A stretch of 64,000 bases of DNA from Desulfovibrio subterraneus (GCF_013340285.1 NZ_BLVO01000004.1:1-64000), one strand, 5' to 3'; shown: positions 18,160-27,349, counted from the first letter of the stretch. The notes: generated by a model from the letters alone, not told the origin. Made by a program: numbers and translations.

Positions 18160-20091
18160 TTAAGCTGCGCCTGTTTTTGAGAGACGGACGTAGTTCAGAA
18201 GTCCGCCTGCCCGAATAATGTCCAATTCCTTCTGCGTCAAATCATTCTTCACAGCCACGCTGCCAGCGCCTTCCAAGGTGATTTCCACAGAGCCACCGGC
18301 AGTCACGGCTGCCACAGGCACGGTCACCTTGCCGCCCAGCGCAAAACGGTCATAGTCCGCCTTGTCCTCAAGAATGAGGGGCAGAATGCCGAAGTTCACG
18401 AGGTTGGCGCGGTGAATGCGGGCAAGCGACTTGGCGATGACAGCACGCACACCGAGATGACGGGGAGCCAGCGCAGCATGCTCGCGGGAAGAACCCTGAC
18501 CGTAGTTTTCACCGGCCACGATAATTCCGTTGTCGCAGGCCTTGGCGCGTGCCACGAACCCTTCATCCACGCGGCTGAACACATGCTCGCTGATGGCGGG
18601 CACGTTGGAGCGCAGCGCGGTGATCTGGGCACCTGCGGGCATAATGTGGTCGGTGGTGATGTCGTCACCGGCCTTCAGCAGTACCTGAGCGGTCACGCTG
18701 TCGCCGAAACCGTCGAACTTCTCCAGCGGCACGATATTGGGTCCGCGCAGTACTTCCACGCCGGAGCCGTCGGCAGGCGGGAAGATAAACAGATCGCGGA
18801 TGGAAGGCACGTCAGCAGGCAGTTCGGGCACTGCGGGTGCCTCGCCCCATGTGGCGGGGTCGGTGAACTCGCCGCGGATGGCAACCATGGCTGCGGTAAG
18901 CGGGCTCACAAGATACACGTCCGCGTCCTTGGTGCCGGAACGCCCTTCAAAGTTGCGGTTGAAGGTACGCACGGAAACACCTGCGGAAACGGGAGAACCG
19001 CCCATGCCGATGCAGGGACCACAGGAACATTCCAGCAGACGCGCGCCTGCGTCGAGCAGCGGCTCCACCAGACCTTCGCGGGCCAGCATCTTCAGCACCT
19101 GCTTGGAGCCGGGGCTGATCAGGGTATCGGTTTCCGGGCAGACCTTGGCTGCGCCGAACAGGCCCGCAACGGACTTCATGTCCGCATAGGAGGAGTTGGT
19201 GCAGGAGCCGATGGCAACCTGATCCACCTTCTTGCCTGCCAGTTCACGCACGGAAACCACGCGGTCGGGCATGTGCGGCTGGGCGGCAAGGGGTTCCAGC
19301 TTGGAAAGGTCTATGACGATGACATCGTCGTACGCTGCGCCCGCATCGGCCACAAGTTCCTTCCAGTCTGCCTCGCGGCCCATGGCTGCGAGGAACTGAC
19401 GGGTCTTGTCGTCGCTGGGGAACAGAGAAGTGGTGGCACCGAGTTCCGCACCCATGTTGGTGATGACCGCACGTTCGGGCACGGACAGGGTGGCAACGCC
19501 GGGACCGGCATATTCAAACACCTTGCCCACGCCGCCCTTTACAGTCAACAGGCCGAGCAGATGCAGAATCACGTCCTTGGCAGAGGCCCAGCCGGTCAGC
19601 TTGCCTTCAAGCTGCACCTTGATGACCTTGGGCATGGCAATGAAGTAGGGCTCACCGGCCATAGCAAGCGCCACGGAAAGACCGCCCGCGCCCATGGCAA
19701 GGGAACCTATGCCACCCGCAGTGGGCGTGTGGCTGTCAGAACCGACCAGCGTTGCGCCGGGCTTGGCGAAATTTTCCAGATGCAGCTGATGACAGATACC
19801 GGTTCCGGGAGGAGAGAACACCACGCCGTACTTCTGCGCCACAGTGCGCAGGAAGCGATGGTCGTCCGAGTTGCGGAAGCCCATCTGCAGGGTGTTGTGG
19901 TCCACATAGCTCACGGACAGGTCGGTACGCACACGGTCCACACCCATGGCTTCGAACTGGAGGTACGCCATGGTACCGGTTGCGTCCTGCGTCAGGGTCT
20001 GGTCTATGCGCAGGCCGATTTCGCCCCCGGCAACCATTTCACCGGAGACAAGATGGGCCGCAATGATCTTTTGCGTAACATTCATGGACAT
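18160..20091 (-). CDS. Aconitate hydratase
   Basis: A 643-aa iron-sulfur enzyme converting citrate and isocitrate. The cluster cysteines lie in AIGSCTNSSYADM and ECSCGPCIGMGG. GSDSHTPTAGGIG and, in the swivel domain, ENYGQGSSREHAAL are active-site signatures. The length is well below AcnA (about 890) and matches the compact bacterial form. GGAAG six nt before ATG 20091 decides the start; the frame remains open upstream. It is followed by ppiD, so both may be read from one promoter. Confidence 0.92.
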   Translation of the reverse strand: MSMNVTQKIIAAHLVSGEMVAGGEIGLRIDQTLTQDATGTMAYLQFEAMGVDRVRTDLSVSYVDHNTLQMGFRNSDDHRFLRTVAQKYGVVFSPPGTGICHQLHLENFAKPGATLVGSDSHTPTAGGIGSLAMGAGGLSVALAMAGEPYFIAMPKVIKVQLEGKLTGWASAKDVILHLLGLLTVKGGVGKVFEYAGPGVATLSVPERAVITNMGAELGATTSLFPSDDKTRQFLAAMGREADWKELVADAGAAYDDVIVIDLSKLEPLAAQPHMPDRVVSVRELAGKKVDQVAIGSCTNSSYADMKSVAGLFGAAKVCPETDTLISPGSKQVLKMLAREGLVEPLLDAGARLLECSCGPCIGMGGSPVSAGVSVRTFNRNFEGRSGTKDADVYLVSPLTAAMVAIRGEFTDPATWGEAPAVPELPADVPSIRDLFIFPPADGSGVEVLRGPNIVPLEKFDGFGDSVTAQVLLKAGDDITTDHIMPAGAQITALRSNVPAISEHVFSRVDEGFVARAKACDNGIIVAGENYGQGSSREHAALAPRHLGVRAVIAKSLARIHRANLVNFGILPLILEDKADYDRFALGGKVTVPVAAVTAGGSVEITLEGAGSVAVKNDLTQKELDIIRAGGLLNYVRLSKTGAA

Positions 20092-20449
20092 AGTCTTCTT
20101 CCTAGCATTCGTCTGTTTCGCAGACGGCTTCACCCGTTCCGTTTTAGCCGGAACGCATATGCCGAACCGCGCACGGGTCCCGACATGAAGCTGCGGCCAG
20201 CCTTGCGGCAGGTCCGCACCCTATGCGGAGGCCGGTTCCATCGCACACAGCCGCTCAAGGCGTCGCTGCCGCAATGACGAACAATACCGCCGCATCCGGC
20301 CTGATTATATCAGGCCGTCATCCCCCATACGCCCACCGCTGACGGTCGATTCAATGCACATGCTCCGAAACGGCGGAGTTCATGCCGTCAGCCATGCTCA
20401 CACATTCAGGCGCAGGGCCTAACCTTTTTCCCGATATCGGGGTGGACCC
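20092..20449. other. Intergenic region upstream of aconitase
   Basis: No gene seen. It holds two inverted repeats: GGCCTGAT-TAT-ATCAGGCC (20298-20316), which may end the sigma-54 activator transcript or bind a regulator, and the 12-bp palindrome CCCGATATCGGG (20430-20441) just after the activator stop. Neither has a U run suited to a minus-strand terminator. No convincing promoter was picked by eye. Confidence 0.5.
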
Positions 20450-21943
20450 TTAAGGTATGTCCAGCCCTTCGCCGCGATACTCGTTCAACTTGTTTCGCAG
20501 CGTACGAACGGATATGCCGAGCATCTCCGCAGCCTGTGTACGGTTGCCGGAGGTCTGCTCCAATCCTTTGAGAATCATTATGCGTTCCATTTCATGCAGG
20601 GGGATAACCCCCTGCGCAAACAGCGCGCTTCCGTCGCCGCCCGGCACCGATGTGCCGGAGGCAGTCTGCATTCCGGCGCCGGAGGCAACCGGACCGGCGG
20701 AATCCGCCATCCCGCCGGATGCGGCAGACTCCGCATCCTGATCCTCATCCTCGCCGAACAGGGGCCAGCTATCCGGATCAAGGAGAAAATGATTCTTGCT
20801 GATGGGGCCGCGTCCTGCCAGCAACGTGGCACGTTCCATCAGGTTCTGCAATTCACGCACGTTACCGGGCCAGTCATAGGACACCAGCCAGTCGAGCGCT
20901 TCCTGCGAAAATTCAAGGTGGGCAAGCCCGTATTCGCGAACGTACATATCCACAAATAAACGGGCCAGAGCCAGCACATCTTCTCCCCGTTCCCGCAGGG
21001 CGGGCAGACGCAGGGGAATGACGTTAAGGCGGAAGTACAAATCCTGCCGGAACTTGCCTTCCTTGACCCAGTCTTCGAGATTGCGGTTGGTCGTGGCAAG
21101 AACGCGCACGTCAACCTTGACCGTTTCGGTGCCGCCCACGCGATCAAGTTCGCTTTCCTGCAGCACACGCAGCAGTTTGGCCTGCAGCCCAAGGTCCATT
21201 TCAGAAATTTCGTCCAGCAGAATGGTCCCGCCGCTGGCCAGTTCGAACTTGCCGAGCTTGCGGTTTATGGCTCCGGTAAATGCGCCCTTTTCATGCCCGA
21301 ACAGTTCGCTTTCCAGCAGATGTTCCGGCAATGCCGCGCAGTTCACGGCAACAAAGGGGCCGTTGCCCCTGTCGCTGTGGACATGCAAAAATTTGGAGAA
21401 CATTTCCTTGCCGGTGCCGGATTCGCCGGAAATGAGCACCGTCGCCCGCGAGGGAGCCACCTGTTTGGCAAGGGCCAGAACCCTGCGCATGACCGGGTTG
21501 CTGCCGATGATATTCGGGCCTTTTCCGGTCTCGGGCATCTGGGGTTTGCGCCCGCCAAGCGTCGTGACGGCAGGTGCCGGAATAGACTTGCGGCCGGCGG
21601 GAACAGCGGCAATAACCTTGTCGTAGATGAGCGGTTCCAGCCAGTAATCCTGCGCACCCATGTTGAGCAGACGCTCGGCTTCTTCCACGGAGCCCTTGTC
21701 GCTGAACACGATCACGGGCGGGAACGAGGCATCATCCTGACTCACCGCCAGCAGATCATCGACCTTGTAGCCGGGAAGCTGCGGACGTGAGAAGATGACG
21801 CTCGGTCCGGACTTGCGGATGAACGCGGAGGCTCCCTTCAGATTCTCCGCAAGGCCCACCTCGTACCCTGCGTCCTTGAGTCGGGGAAAGATGTGCGTGA
21901 CAGATGCTGCCGGAGCAAGAAAAAGTATACGTCTCGGTGACAT
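20450..21943 (-). CDS. FlrC-like sigma-54 transcription activator with degenerate receiver
   Basis: A 497-aa bacterial enhancer-binding protein. The N-terminal receiver-like domain (about 1-115) lacks the acidic pair (LAPAAS), the phospho-Asp (IFSRPQLPG) and the Lys (WLEPL). The AAA+ domain (about 140-380) is complete: Walker A GESGTGKE, sigma-54 contact loop GAFTGA, and TILLDEISEMDLGLQAKLLR, which resembles FlrC/FlbD-type flagellar activators. A Ser/Gly/Ala-rich linker leads to a Fis-type helix-turn-helix (NRTQAAEMLGISVRTLRNKL). GGAAGGC precedes ATG 21943. It probably activates flagellar or related sigma-54 promoters without phosphorylation. Confidence 0.85.
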   Translation of the reverse strand: MSPRRILFLAPAASVTHIFPRLKDAGYEVGLAENLKGASAFIRKSGPSVIFSRPQLPGYKVDDLLAVSQDDASFPPVIVFSDKGSVEEAERLLNMGAQDYWLEPLIYDKVIAAVPAGRKSIPAPAVTTLGGRKPQMPETGKGPNIIGSNPVMRRVLALAKQVAPSRATVLISGESGTGKEMFSKFLHVHSDRGNGPFVAVNCAALPEHLLESELFGHEKGAFTGAINRKLGKFELASGGTILLDEISEMDLGLQAKLLRVLQESELDRVGGTETVKVDVRVLATTNRNLEDWVKEGKFRQDLYFRLNVIPLRLPALRERGEDVLALARLFVDMYVREYGLAHLEFSQEALDWLVSYDWPGNVRELQNLMERATLLAGRGPISKNHFLLDPDSWPLFGEDEDQDAESAASGGMADSAGPVASGAGMQTASGTSVPGGDGSALFAQGVIPLHEMERIMILKGLEQTSGNRTQAAEMLGISVRTLRNKLNEYRGEGLDIP

Positions 21944-22030
21944 GCCTTCCTTGATAACCTCATGCGGTCATAATCGCAATAATTAGCGATGAACAATGTC
22001 ATAAAATGATAGGTTTGGCAAAACATGCTA

Positions 22031-22059
22031 TTGACCTCCCCCTGCCGCTCCCGTAGCCT
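22031..22059 (+). promoter_or_regulatory. Weak sigma-70 promoter candidate for larB operon
   Basis: TTGACC (22031-22036), a 17-nt spacer and TAGCCT (22054-22059), 45 nt before the larB start. The -35 is good, the -10 poor. Confidence 0.3.
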
Positions 22060-22104
22060 CCGGCATAATTCACGGAAAACCCGGCTCCGCGCCCCGAGGG
22101 ATTC

Positions 22105-22890
22105 ATGCACGATCACGATATGGCAGCCCTGCTGCACTCAACGCTCAACGCCGTGGCCGAAGGCACCCTGTCGCCGGAAGAAGCCGCCCTGCGCCTGAAA
22201 ACCGCTCCCAGCGAAGCGGCACTGAACGGCGTGCATGTTGACCTTCACAGAGCCATGCGCACCGGTCTGGGCGAGGCGGTTCTCGCGCTCGGCAAAAGCG
22301 ACGACAGGCTGATCACGGCGGTTGAACGCCTTTCAGGGCAGCAAACCCCTGTTCTGGCCACACGGGTATCCGCCGCGCAAGGCGCATTGCTGCAACATCA
22401 TTTTCCGCATGGCACACTGCATGCCGACGCAGGTCTTTTCTGCATCGGCCGCGACCTCTCCCTTACTCCGCCATACACCGCAAACGGAGATGTACTCGTA
22501 GTCACAGCAGGTGCCGCCGACATGGGCGTGGCGCTGGAGGCGCTGGGTACTGCACGCTTTTACGGACTTGACGCAGGACTGGTGCCTGACGTAGGCGTGG
22601 CGGGGCTTCATCGCATCACTCCCCATCTCGCCGCGCTGCACAAGGCCAAACTGCTCATCGTGGTGGCGGGAATGGAGGGCGCACTCCCCAGCGTGATAGC
22701 CGGCTTGTGCGGCTGCCCCGTCATCGGGGTGCCCACCTCGGTGGGATACGGTGCGGGTGCAGGCGGCATAACGCCGCTCTTTGCCATGCTCAACTCCTGC
22801 GCAGCAGGCATAAGCGTGGTGAACATAGATAACGGATACGGCGCGGCTGTCTTTGCCGCCAAGATTCTGAACACATTCCGACACGAGTAG
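22105..22890 (+). CDS. larB: LarB, nickel pincer cofactor biosynthesis carboxylase
   Basis: A 261-aa protein. The C-terminal part (about 115-255) is related to PurE: VVTAGAADMGVALEAL, AGLVPDVGVAGLHRI, IVVAGMEGALPSVIAGL and GVPTSVGYGAGAGGI. LarB carboxylates and hydrolyses nicotinic acid adenine dinucleotide in the first step of the nickel-pincer cofactor of lactate racemase and related enzymes. No larC, larE or racemase lies near, so partners must be elsewhere. GAGGGA precedes ATG 22105. It is the first gene of a plus-strand run with two glycosyltransferases and cobD. Confidence 0.9.
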   Translation: MHDHDMAALLHSTLNAVAEGTLSPEEAALRLKTAPSEAALNGVHVDLHRAMRTGLGEAVLALGKSDDRLITAVERLSGQQTPVLATRVSAAQGALLQHHFPHGTLHADAGLFCIGRDLSLTPPYTANGDVLVVTAGAADMGVALEALGTARFYGLDAGLVPDVGVAGLHRITPHLAALHKAKLLIVVAGMEGALPSVIAGLCGCPVIGVPTSVGYGAGAGGITPLFAMLNSCAAGISVVNIDNGYGAAVFAAKILNTFRHE

Positions 22891-22893
22891 TGC

Positions 22894-23964
22894 ATGCGTC
22901 TCGCTTTTTTCAATGCCACCCGCAAATGGGGGGGCGTCAAGACATGGACCCTCGAATTCGCCGCCGCCTTGCAACGGCTCGGCCACACGGTCATCGTGCT
23001 CGGCAGGGAAGGCGCGTTCATAGAGCGGGCGCTCGGACTCGGACTGGATGCCCGTGCCGTTGATTTCGGACCTGACTACAACCCCTTTGCCATAGCCCGC
23101 TTCATGCGCTTTTTCCGCGAAGAACGCATAGACTGTGCACTCGTGAACGTGGGCCGCGACCTGCGCACAGCCGGCATTGCGGCCAAGCTGTGCGGCATTC
23201 CGCTGGTGCAGCGCGTGGGCCTGCCCGAAGACATGAAAAACGTCTGGAAGGTGCGCGCACTGCACAACTGGCTGCGCCCGCACTACCTGTGCCCGTGCCG
23301 CTTCAACCGCGACGGCCTGCTGGCCCACCTGCCCTGCATTGATGCAGCAGATACAACCGTTATCCACTCCGCCAAGGTGCCTGCCGACAAAGCACCGGAG
23401 CACCTCAACTCGCCCCTGCAGATAGCCACCACCAGCCAGCTCAACAAAGACAAGGGCCACCGCGAACTCATGGGCGTTCTTGCCCGCCTGCGGGATGAAG
23501 GACACGACTTTCACTGGCATGTGGCCGGAACAGGCAACGAAGAACCCGCCCTGCACGCGCTGGCGCAGGAACTGCAGCTGCAAGACAGAATCACATGGCA
23601 TGGCTGGACACAGAACGTGGGAGCCATTCTCAGACAGGCCGATATTTTTGCCCTGCCCTCGCTGAGCGAAGGGTTGCCCAACACCCTGCTGGAAGCCATG
23701 GCTGTCGGCTGCATCCCCGTTGCACGCAACGTGGGCGGCGTGGCCGAAGTGTGGCCGGACAGCATGAACGAATTTCTTGTCGAACCCGGCACCGGCAGCG
23801 ACGACCGCTTCCACGCCGCGCTCGGCACCCTGCTCACGGCCCGGCCGGAATCCCTGCTGCACCTGAAGCACGAAGCGTGGAACCAGTGTGTTCACGCCTT
23901 CTCGCTGGAAACGCAGGCCCGCAAGCTGGAAGCCTTTTTCATGGATATCACAGGAAAACGCTAA
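22894..23964 (+). CDS. Glycosyltransferase, GT4 type
   Basis: A 356-aa GT-B fold protein. The N-terminal FFNATRKWGGVKTWTLEFA loop is a nucleotide-sugar glycine motif. The C-terminal donor-binding part holds STSQLNKDKGHRELMGV-like ATTSQLNKDKGHREL, then ADIFALPSLSEGLPNTLLEA, with the EX7E glutamates. It probably makes cell-surface polysaccharide or lipopolysaccharide. It starts 3 nt after the larB stop and lacks a clear ribosome site, so it may rely on coupling. The next gene is a second GT4 enzyme 5 nt away. Confidence 0.88.
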   Translation: MRLAFFNATRKWGGVKTWTLEFAAALQRLGHTVIVLGREGAFIERALGLGLDARAVDFGPDYNPFAIARFMRFFREERIDCALVNVGRDLRTAGIAAKLCGIPLVQRVGLPEDMKNVWKVRALHNWLRPHYLCPCRFNRDGLLAHLPCIDAADTTVIHSAKVPADKAPEHLNSPLQIATTSQLNKDKGHRELMGVLARLRDEGHDFHWHVAGTGNEEPALHALAQELQLQDRITWHGWTQNVGAILRQADIFALPSLSEGLPNTLLEAMAVGCIPVARNVGGVAEVWPDSMNEFLVEPGTGSDDRFHAALGTLLTARPESLLHLKHEAWNQCVHAFSLETQARKLEAFFMDITGKR

Positions 23965-23969
23965 GTTAC

Positions 23970-25040
23970 ATGCACATCATATTCTGCACTTCATCCAGCA
24001 CCAAGAGCGGCGGTTCGCGGCAGGCTCTGTATCTTGCGCAGGAATTCGTACGCCGAGGCCATTCGCTCACCTTCTTCACTCCGGCCCACTCCACCCTGCG
24101 CACGCTGGCGCCGGAAATGACATGGGCCGACCTGCCCGACAATCCCAAGCAGTGGCGCACCGCCATTGAGGCCGCTTTTCCCGAAGGAGCCCCCGCCGTT
24201 TTTCACGCATTCCACAACAAGGCCGTTAAAAAGGCTGCATGGTGGGGCCTGCGCTGGCGTTCGCGCGGCGTGGTCTGCGTGGCCCACCGGGGCGTTGTCT
24301 ACAAGCCCGGCAACCCGCTGCCATACTGGTCTCCCGGCATAGGAGCCTTTGCCGTGAATTCCAAGGCGTGCGCCGTGGTGCTTGCCCGCTTCGGCGTGGG
24401 CAAGAAACGCCTGCATGTGGTCTACAACGGCATACCGGACGACCGCACCACCCCGGACACTCCCGCACAGGTCATGCGGGCGGCGCTGGGCATTCCCGAA
24501 ACCCATTTTGTCTTCGGCACCGTGGCGGGCAACAACCCCGTCAAGGGAGCGGATGTCATGCTGCGCGCCTTTGCCCTTGCCGACATGCAGGAAACCACAC
24601 TGGTGGCCGTTGGCGTCGGAGCCGATGTCTACGGTTCCCTGGCCAAAGAACTGGGCATCAGCGAGCGGGTGCGCCTTGTGGGGCATACGGAAAACGTGGC
24701 AGACCACCTGAACTGTCTGGATGCCTTCATCCTGCCTTCGCGCTCGGAATCCATGCCCAACACCCTGCTGGAAGCCATACGCATGGGGCTGCCTTCCGTG
24801 GCAACGGACGTAGGCGGCGTGAAGGAACTGCTTGCCGACACCGGCATATCCGTACCCGCAGACAACCCCGAGGCCATGGCAGAAGCCCTGAAGATCATGC
24901 GCACGGATTCAGCACGGCGCGAAGCCTTTGCCGCCAACAGCCGCGCCCTTGCGCCGCAGTATTCCATAGGCAACCGCGCAGAACGGATGGAGGCCATTTA
25001 CCGCAACCTGCTTTCCGCCCGTGGCCTTGTAACGGACTGA
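23970..25040 (+). CDS. Glycosyltransferase, GT4 type
   Basis: A 356-aa GT-B protein, similar in length to its neighbour. STKSGGSRQALYLAQEFVRRG is its N-terminal glycine loop region (about 8-28), VVYNGIPDD and GTVAGNNPVKGADVML the domain linker, and LDAFILPSRSESMPNTLLEA the donor site with EX7E. ATG 23970 is taken since it follows the preceding stop by 5 nt. The frame is open far upstream, but that part overlaps the first transferase in another frame and is not a gene. Probably acts in the same glycan pathway as its neighbour. Confidence 0.88.
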   Translation: MHIIFCTSSSTKSGGSRQALYLAQEFVRRGHSLTFFTPAHSTLRTLAPEMTWADLPDNPKQWRTAIEAAFPEGAPAVFHAFHNKAVKKAAWWGLRWRSRGVVCVAHRGVVYKPGNPLPYWSPGIGAFAVNSKACAVVLARFGVGKKRLHVVYNGIPDDRTTPDTPAQVMRAALGIPETHFVFGTVAGNNPVKGADVMLRAFALADMQETTLVAVGVGADVYGSLAKELGISERVRLVGHTENVADHLNCLDAFILPSRSESMPNTLLEAIRMGLPSVATDVGGVKELLADTGISVPADNPEAMAEALKIMRTDSARREAFAANSRALAPQYSIGNRAERMEAIYRNLLSARGLVTD

Positions 25041-25060
25041 TACGGCGGAGCACGGATAGC

Positions 25061-26164
25061 ATGACAGCAACACAGCACACACAGGGAACACACGGGGGTG
25101 AGGTATACCGCCTTGCACGCACTCTGGGCGTTACGCCGGATGCCATTCTCGACTTTTCCAGCAACGCCAATTCTCTGTGTGATGATCTGACATCCGGCAT
25201 TCTCGGCCGCATCAGCTATCCCTACCGCCACTATCCGGACACATGGTGCTCCGCCCTGCGCGAGGTGCTGGCCGAACACGAGCAGGTGTCTCCCGATTCC
25301 ATTCTTGTGGGCAACGGCTCATCCGAAAACATCTTTCTTGCCATCCAGCAGCTCCGCCCTCAGCATGTGGTACTGCTCTCCCCCATCTTCTCGGAATATG
25401 TGCGGGCCTGCGAGGCATTCAACGTGCCATACACCCTTATCCCCTGCAGCGCGGCAAACGGCTTTGCCTGCACGGAACTGGAACTGGATACACTGCGCCG
25501 CACCCAGGCGGACCTTGCCATCATCTGCTCACCCAACAACCCTGCCTGTGTGACCTATGCAAACATGACGGACATTCTGCACGCCACGCAGGCTGCAACC
25601 GTGCTCGTGGATAACACCTACAGCGAATTTCTGTGGGGACTGCCCGAATACGATGCAAACCGCCTGGCGGTCTATGCGGACATGATGCGCGAGGGGGTGG
25701 AGGTAATGACGGTGCAGAGCTTCACCAAGTTTTTCTACTGCACCGGCGTGCGACTCGGTTATTCCGTGGCCTCGCCTGACCTCACCGAGCGTCTTGCAAA
25801 AGGTAAAACGCCCTGGACTGTCTCGGCCTTTGCCGAGCAGGCGGGCATTGCGTTCATGGCAAACATGGGCGCATACAGGGAACGGCTGGACATGATGCGC
25901 GAACTGCGCACCGGCTTCATAAATGCCCTGCAGCAAACAGGGTGCTTCATGAATGACAGGATATTCGCCGGGGTGAACTACGTCACTGCGGGTTTACGAA
26001 AGCCCGAAGAGGCGCAGCGGGTCTATGGCGCATTGCTTGCGCAGGGCATTCTTGTGCGGGTCTGCGATAATATTCCGGGTATGCCGCAGGGGTATCTGCG
26101 TATGCAGGTGCGGGAAAAAAGCGCATGGCTGCGGCTTACGCAGGCACTGCAAAAGCTCGTCTAG
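25061..26164 (+). CDS. cobD: CobD-type threonine-phosphate decarboxylase (PLP, class I/II aminotransferase fold)
   Basis: A 367-aa PLP enzyme. The opening HGGEVYRLARTLGVTPDAIL and DFSSNANSL fits CobD better than HisC. The PLP lysine is in SFTKFFYCTGVRLGY, again CobD-like. SPNNPACVTY and DNTYSEF are fold-type I signatures. CobD makes (R)-1-amino-2-propanol phosphate for the cobalamin lower-loop linker. HisC-like or related amino-acid aminotransferase activity is the alternative. No other cobalamin gene is nearby. The stop shares CTAG with the convergent HDOD gene. Confidence 0.75.
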   Translation: MTATQHTQGTHGGEVYRLARTLGVTPDAILDFSSNANSLCDDLTSGILGRISYPYRHYPDTWCSALREVLAEHEQVSPDSILVGNGSSENIFLAIQQLRPQHVVLLSPIFSEYVRACEAFNVPYTLIPCSAANGFACTELELDTLRRTQADLAIICSPNNPACVTYANMTDILHATQAATVLVDNTYSEFLWGLPEYDANRLAVYADMMREGVEVMTVQSFTKFFYCTGVRLGYSVASPDLTERLAKGKTPWTVSAFAEQAGIAFMANMGAYRERLDMMRELRTGFINALQQTGCFMNDRIFAGVNYVTAGLRKPEEAQRVYGALLAQGILVRVCDNIPGMPQGYLRMQVREKSAWLRLTQALQKLV

Positions 26165-27240
26165 CCCAGCAGCAACACCTTGCACAGGGTGGCCAGTTCC
26201 TTATCCAGCTTGTCGATGACCTTATCCAGTGCTTCCGGCTTCAGCTCAAGAGCATCCCACGCAGATATATCCACCGGGGAAACGCGGCAGTCATCTGTCG
26301 CGGCATAGCCCATGGCCTTTACTATGGTATCGGCAAGATGCACGTAGATAGGCTCGTCATACTCCGCAGACATGGAAGGGTCATGATGGTATCGCACGGC
26401 GGCAACCAGATTGGCAGGCAGAGACCAGCCTTCGAACATTTTTGCCCCGATCTCCGCATGCGTCATACCGAGCGTCTTGCCTTCCGCCTCAATCAGCGGG
26501 CACTTCCAACCTTCCGCGGCACGCATAACCTCAAAAGCCAGTTCCCCGTTTGACGAAGTGAGGGCAAGCCAGCCCACATCGTGCACCAGACCGGCCACAA
26601 AGTAGCGCTCAAGCCCTTCGCGGCCGTTCAGCCGAGCCAGTTCCTGCGCGGTCATGCCCACAGCTATGGAGTGTTCCCAGAATTTATCCATGGCCAGATA
26701 GGTGTTCGGGCGTTCACGGAACAACCCGAGCATGAGCGTGCCAAGGGCAAGCGTGGATATCTGCCGCAGACCGAGCACGGCAATGGCGCGGGAGACTGTA
26801 TCGATGGAAGATCTGAAGCCGAAAAGGGCGCTGTTCACCAGCTTGAGGATGGAGGTGGTCATATGGGGATCAAGACTGATGACCTGCCCAAGATCCTGCA
26901 CGGTCACATCGTCGCGGTCCATGAGTCCCTGCAGTTCATGAAAAACTTGCGGCAGCGATGGCAGCTTTGCCTGCTGGATGACCTCTTCCACGGTATCCCT
27001 GCTGCCACTCCGCACTGATTCCGCAGGGTATGGCCGGCCGGACCGCTGGGCATTGGCCAGCGGCTCTGGAACAAACCGGTCGAGAACGAGAACGCCCCTC
27101 TGAGCCGCAACGGTATGCAGACGTATTCTGGCCTCCCCGCGCAACCAGCTGCACAGGGAGCTTTTCCCGGCAAAGCGGAACCGCCTGTCGAGAATGCCTT
27201 CTATCCTGCTTTCCACTTCCTCGTTGCTCGCAGTCGCCAT
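26161..27240 (-). CDS. HDOD domain protein
   Basis: A 359-aa cytoplasmic signalling protein. An N-terminal region without known features (about 1-95) precedes an HDOD domain (about 100-300): LPSLPQVFHELQGLMDRDD, SLDPHMTTSILKLVNSALFG, and a retained GLVHDVGWLAL. HDOD proteins often sit with chemotaxis and c-di-GMP genes. Its catalytic status is uncertain. GGGGTGGA precedes ATG 27240; the open frame continues upstream but without a ribosome site. Convergent with cobD, overlapping by 4 bp. Confidence 0.85.
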   Translation of the reverse strand: MATASNEEVESRIEGILDRRFRFAGKSSLCSWLRGEARIRLHTVAAQRGVLVLDRFVPEPLANAQRSGRPYPAESVRSGSRDTVEEVIQQAKLPSLPQVFHELQGLMDRDDVTVQDLGQVISLDPHMTTSILKLVNSALFGFRSSIDTVSRAIAVLGLRQISTLALGTLMLGLFRERPNTYLAMDKFWEHSIAVGMTAQELARLNGREGLERYFVAGLVHDVGWLALTSSNGELAFEVMRAAEGWKCPLIEAEGKTLGMTHAEIGAKMFEGWSLPANLVAAVRYHHDPSMSAEYDEPIYVHLADTIVKAMGYAATDDCRVSPVDISAWDALELKPEALDKVIDKLDKELATLCKVLLLG

Positions 27241-27318
27241 CAGTCCACCCCGTGGTCGGTTTTCTTTCAAGCCTAGACCAACGGAGAAATGAGTGCAACA
27301 CTTCTCCCCGAAACGGAC

Positions 27319-27349
27319 AAGCCCCCTGAGAGGGGATCTCAGGGGGCTT
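27319..27349 (-). other. Perfect 13-bp hairpin in the HDOD upstream region
   Basis: AAGCCCCCTGAGA (27319-27331) and TCTCAGGGGGCTT (27337-27349) pair exactly over a 5-nt loop. It lies about 80 nt upstream of the HDOD start, and no gene ends beside it. Neither side has a real U run. It could be an attenuator, a processed leader structure or the end of a small RNA. The rest of 27241-27564 holds no gene. Confidence 0.6.

Noticed and set aside
16043-18163. 706-aa open frame on the plus strand opposite ppiD
   Set aside because: It is the antisense of ppiD with Cys/His-rich, low-order composition. The minus-strand protein has clear domains.
18412-20277. 621-aa open frame opposite aconitase
   Set aside because: Antisense shadow of a strongly conserved enzyme; no domain pattern.
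20430-20441. CCCGATATCGGG as a terminator of the sigma-54 activator gene
   Set aside because: The stem is short with no loop, and the minus strand continues with A bases, not U.
22010-22045. Sigma-54 promoter before larB (TTGGCAAAACATGCT)
   Set aside because: The GG and GC are only 8 nt apart, not 10, so the -24/-12 geometry fails.
22333-23895. 520-aa open frame opposite larB and the first glycosyltransferase
   Set aside because: Antisense shadow; both plus-strand proteins show family motifs.
23595-23969. N-terminal extension of the second glycosyltransferase
   Set aside because: The open frame overlaps the first transferase in another frame. The GT4 N-terminal motif begins at the ATG at 23970.
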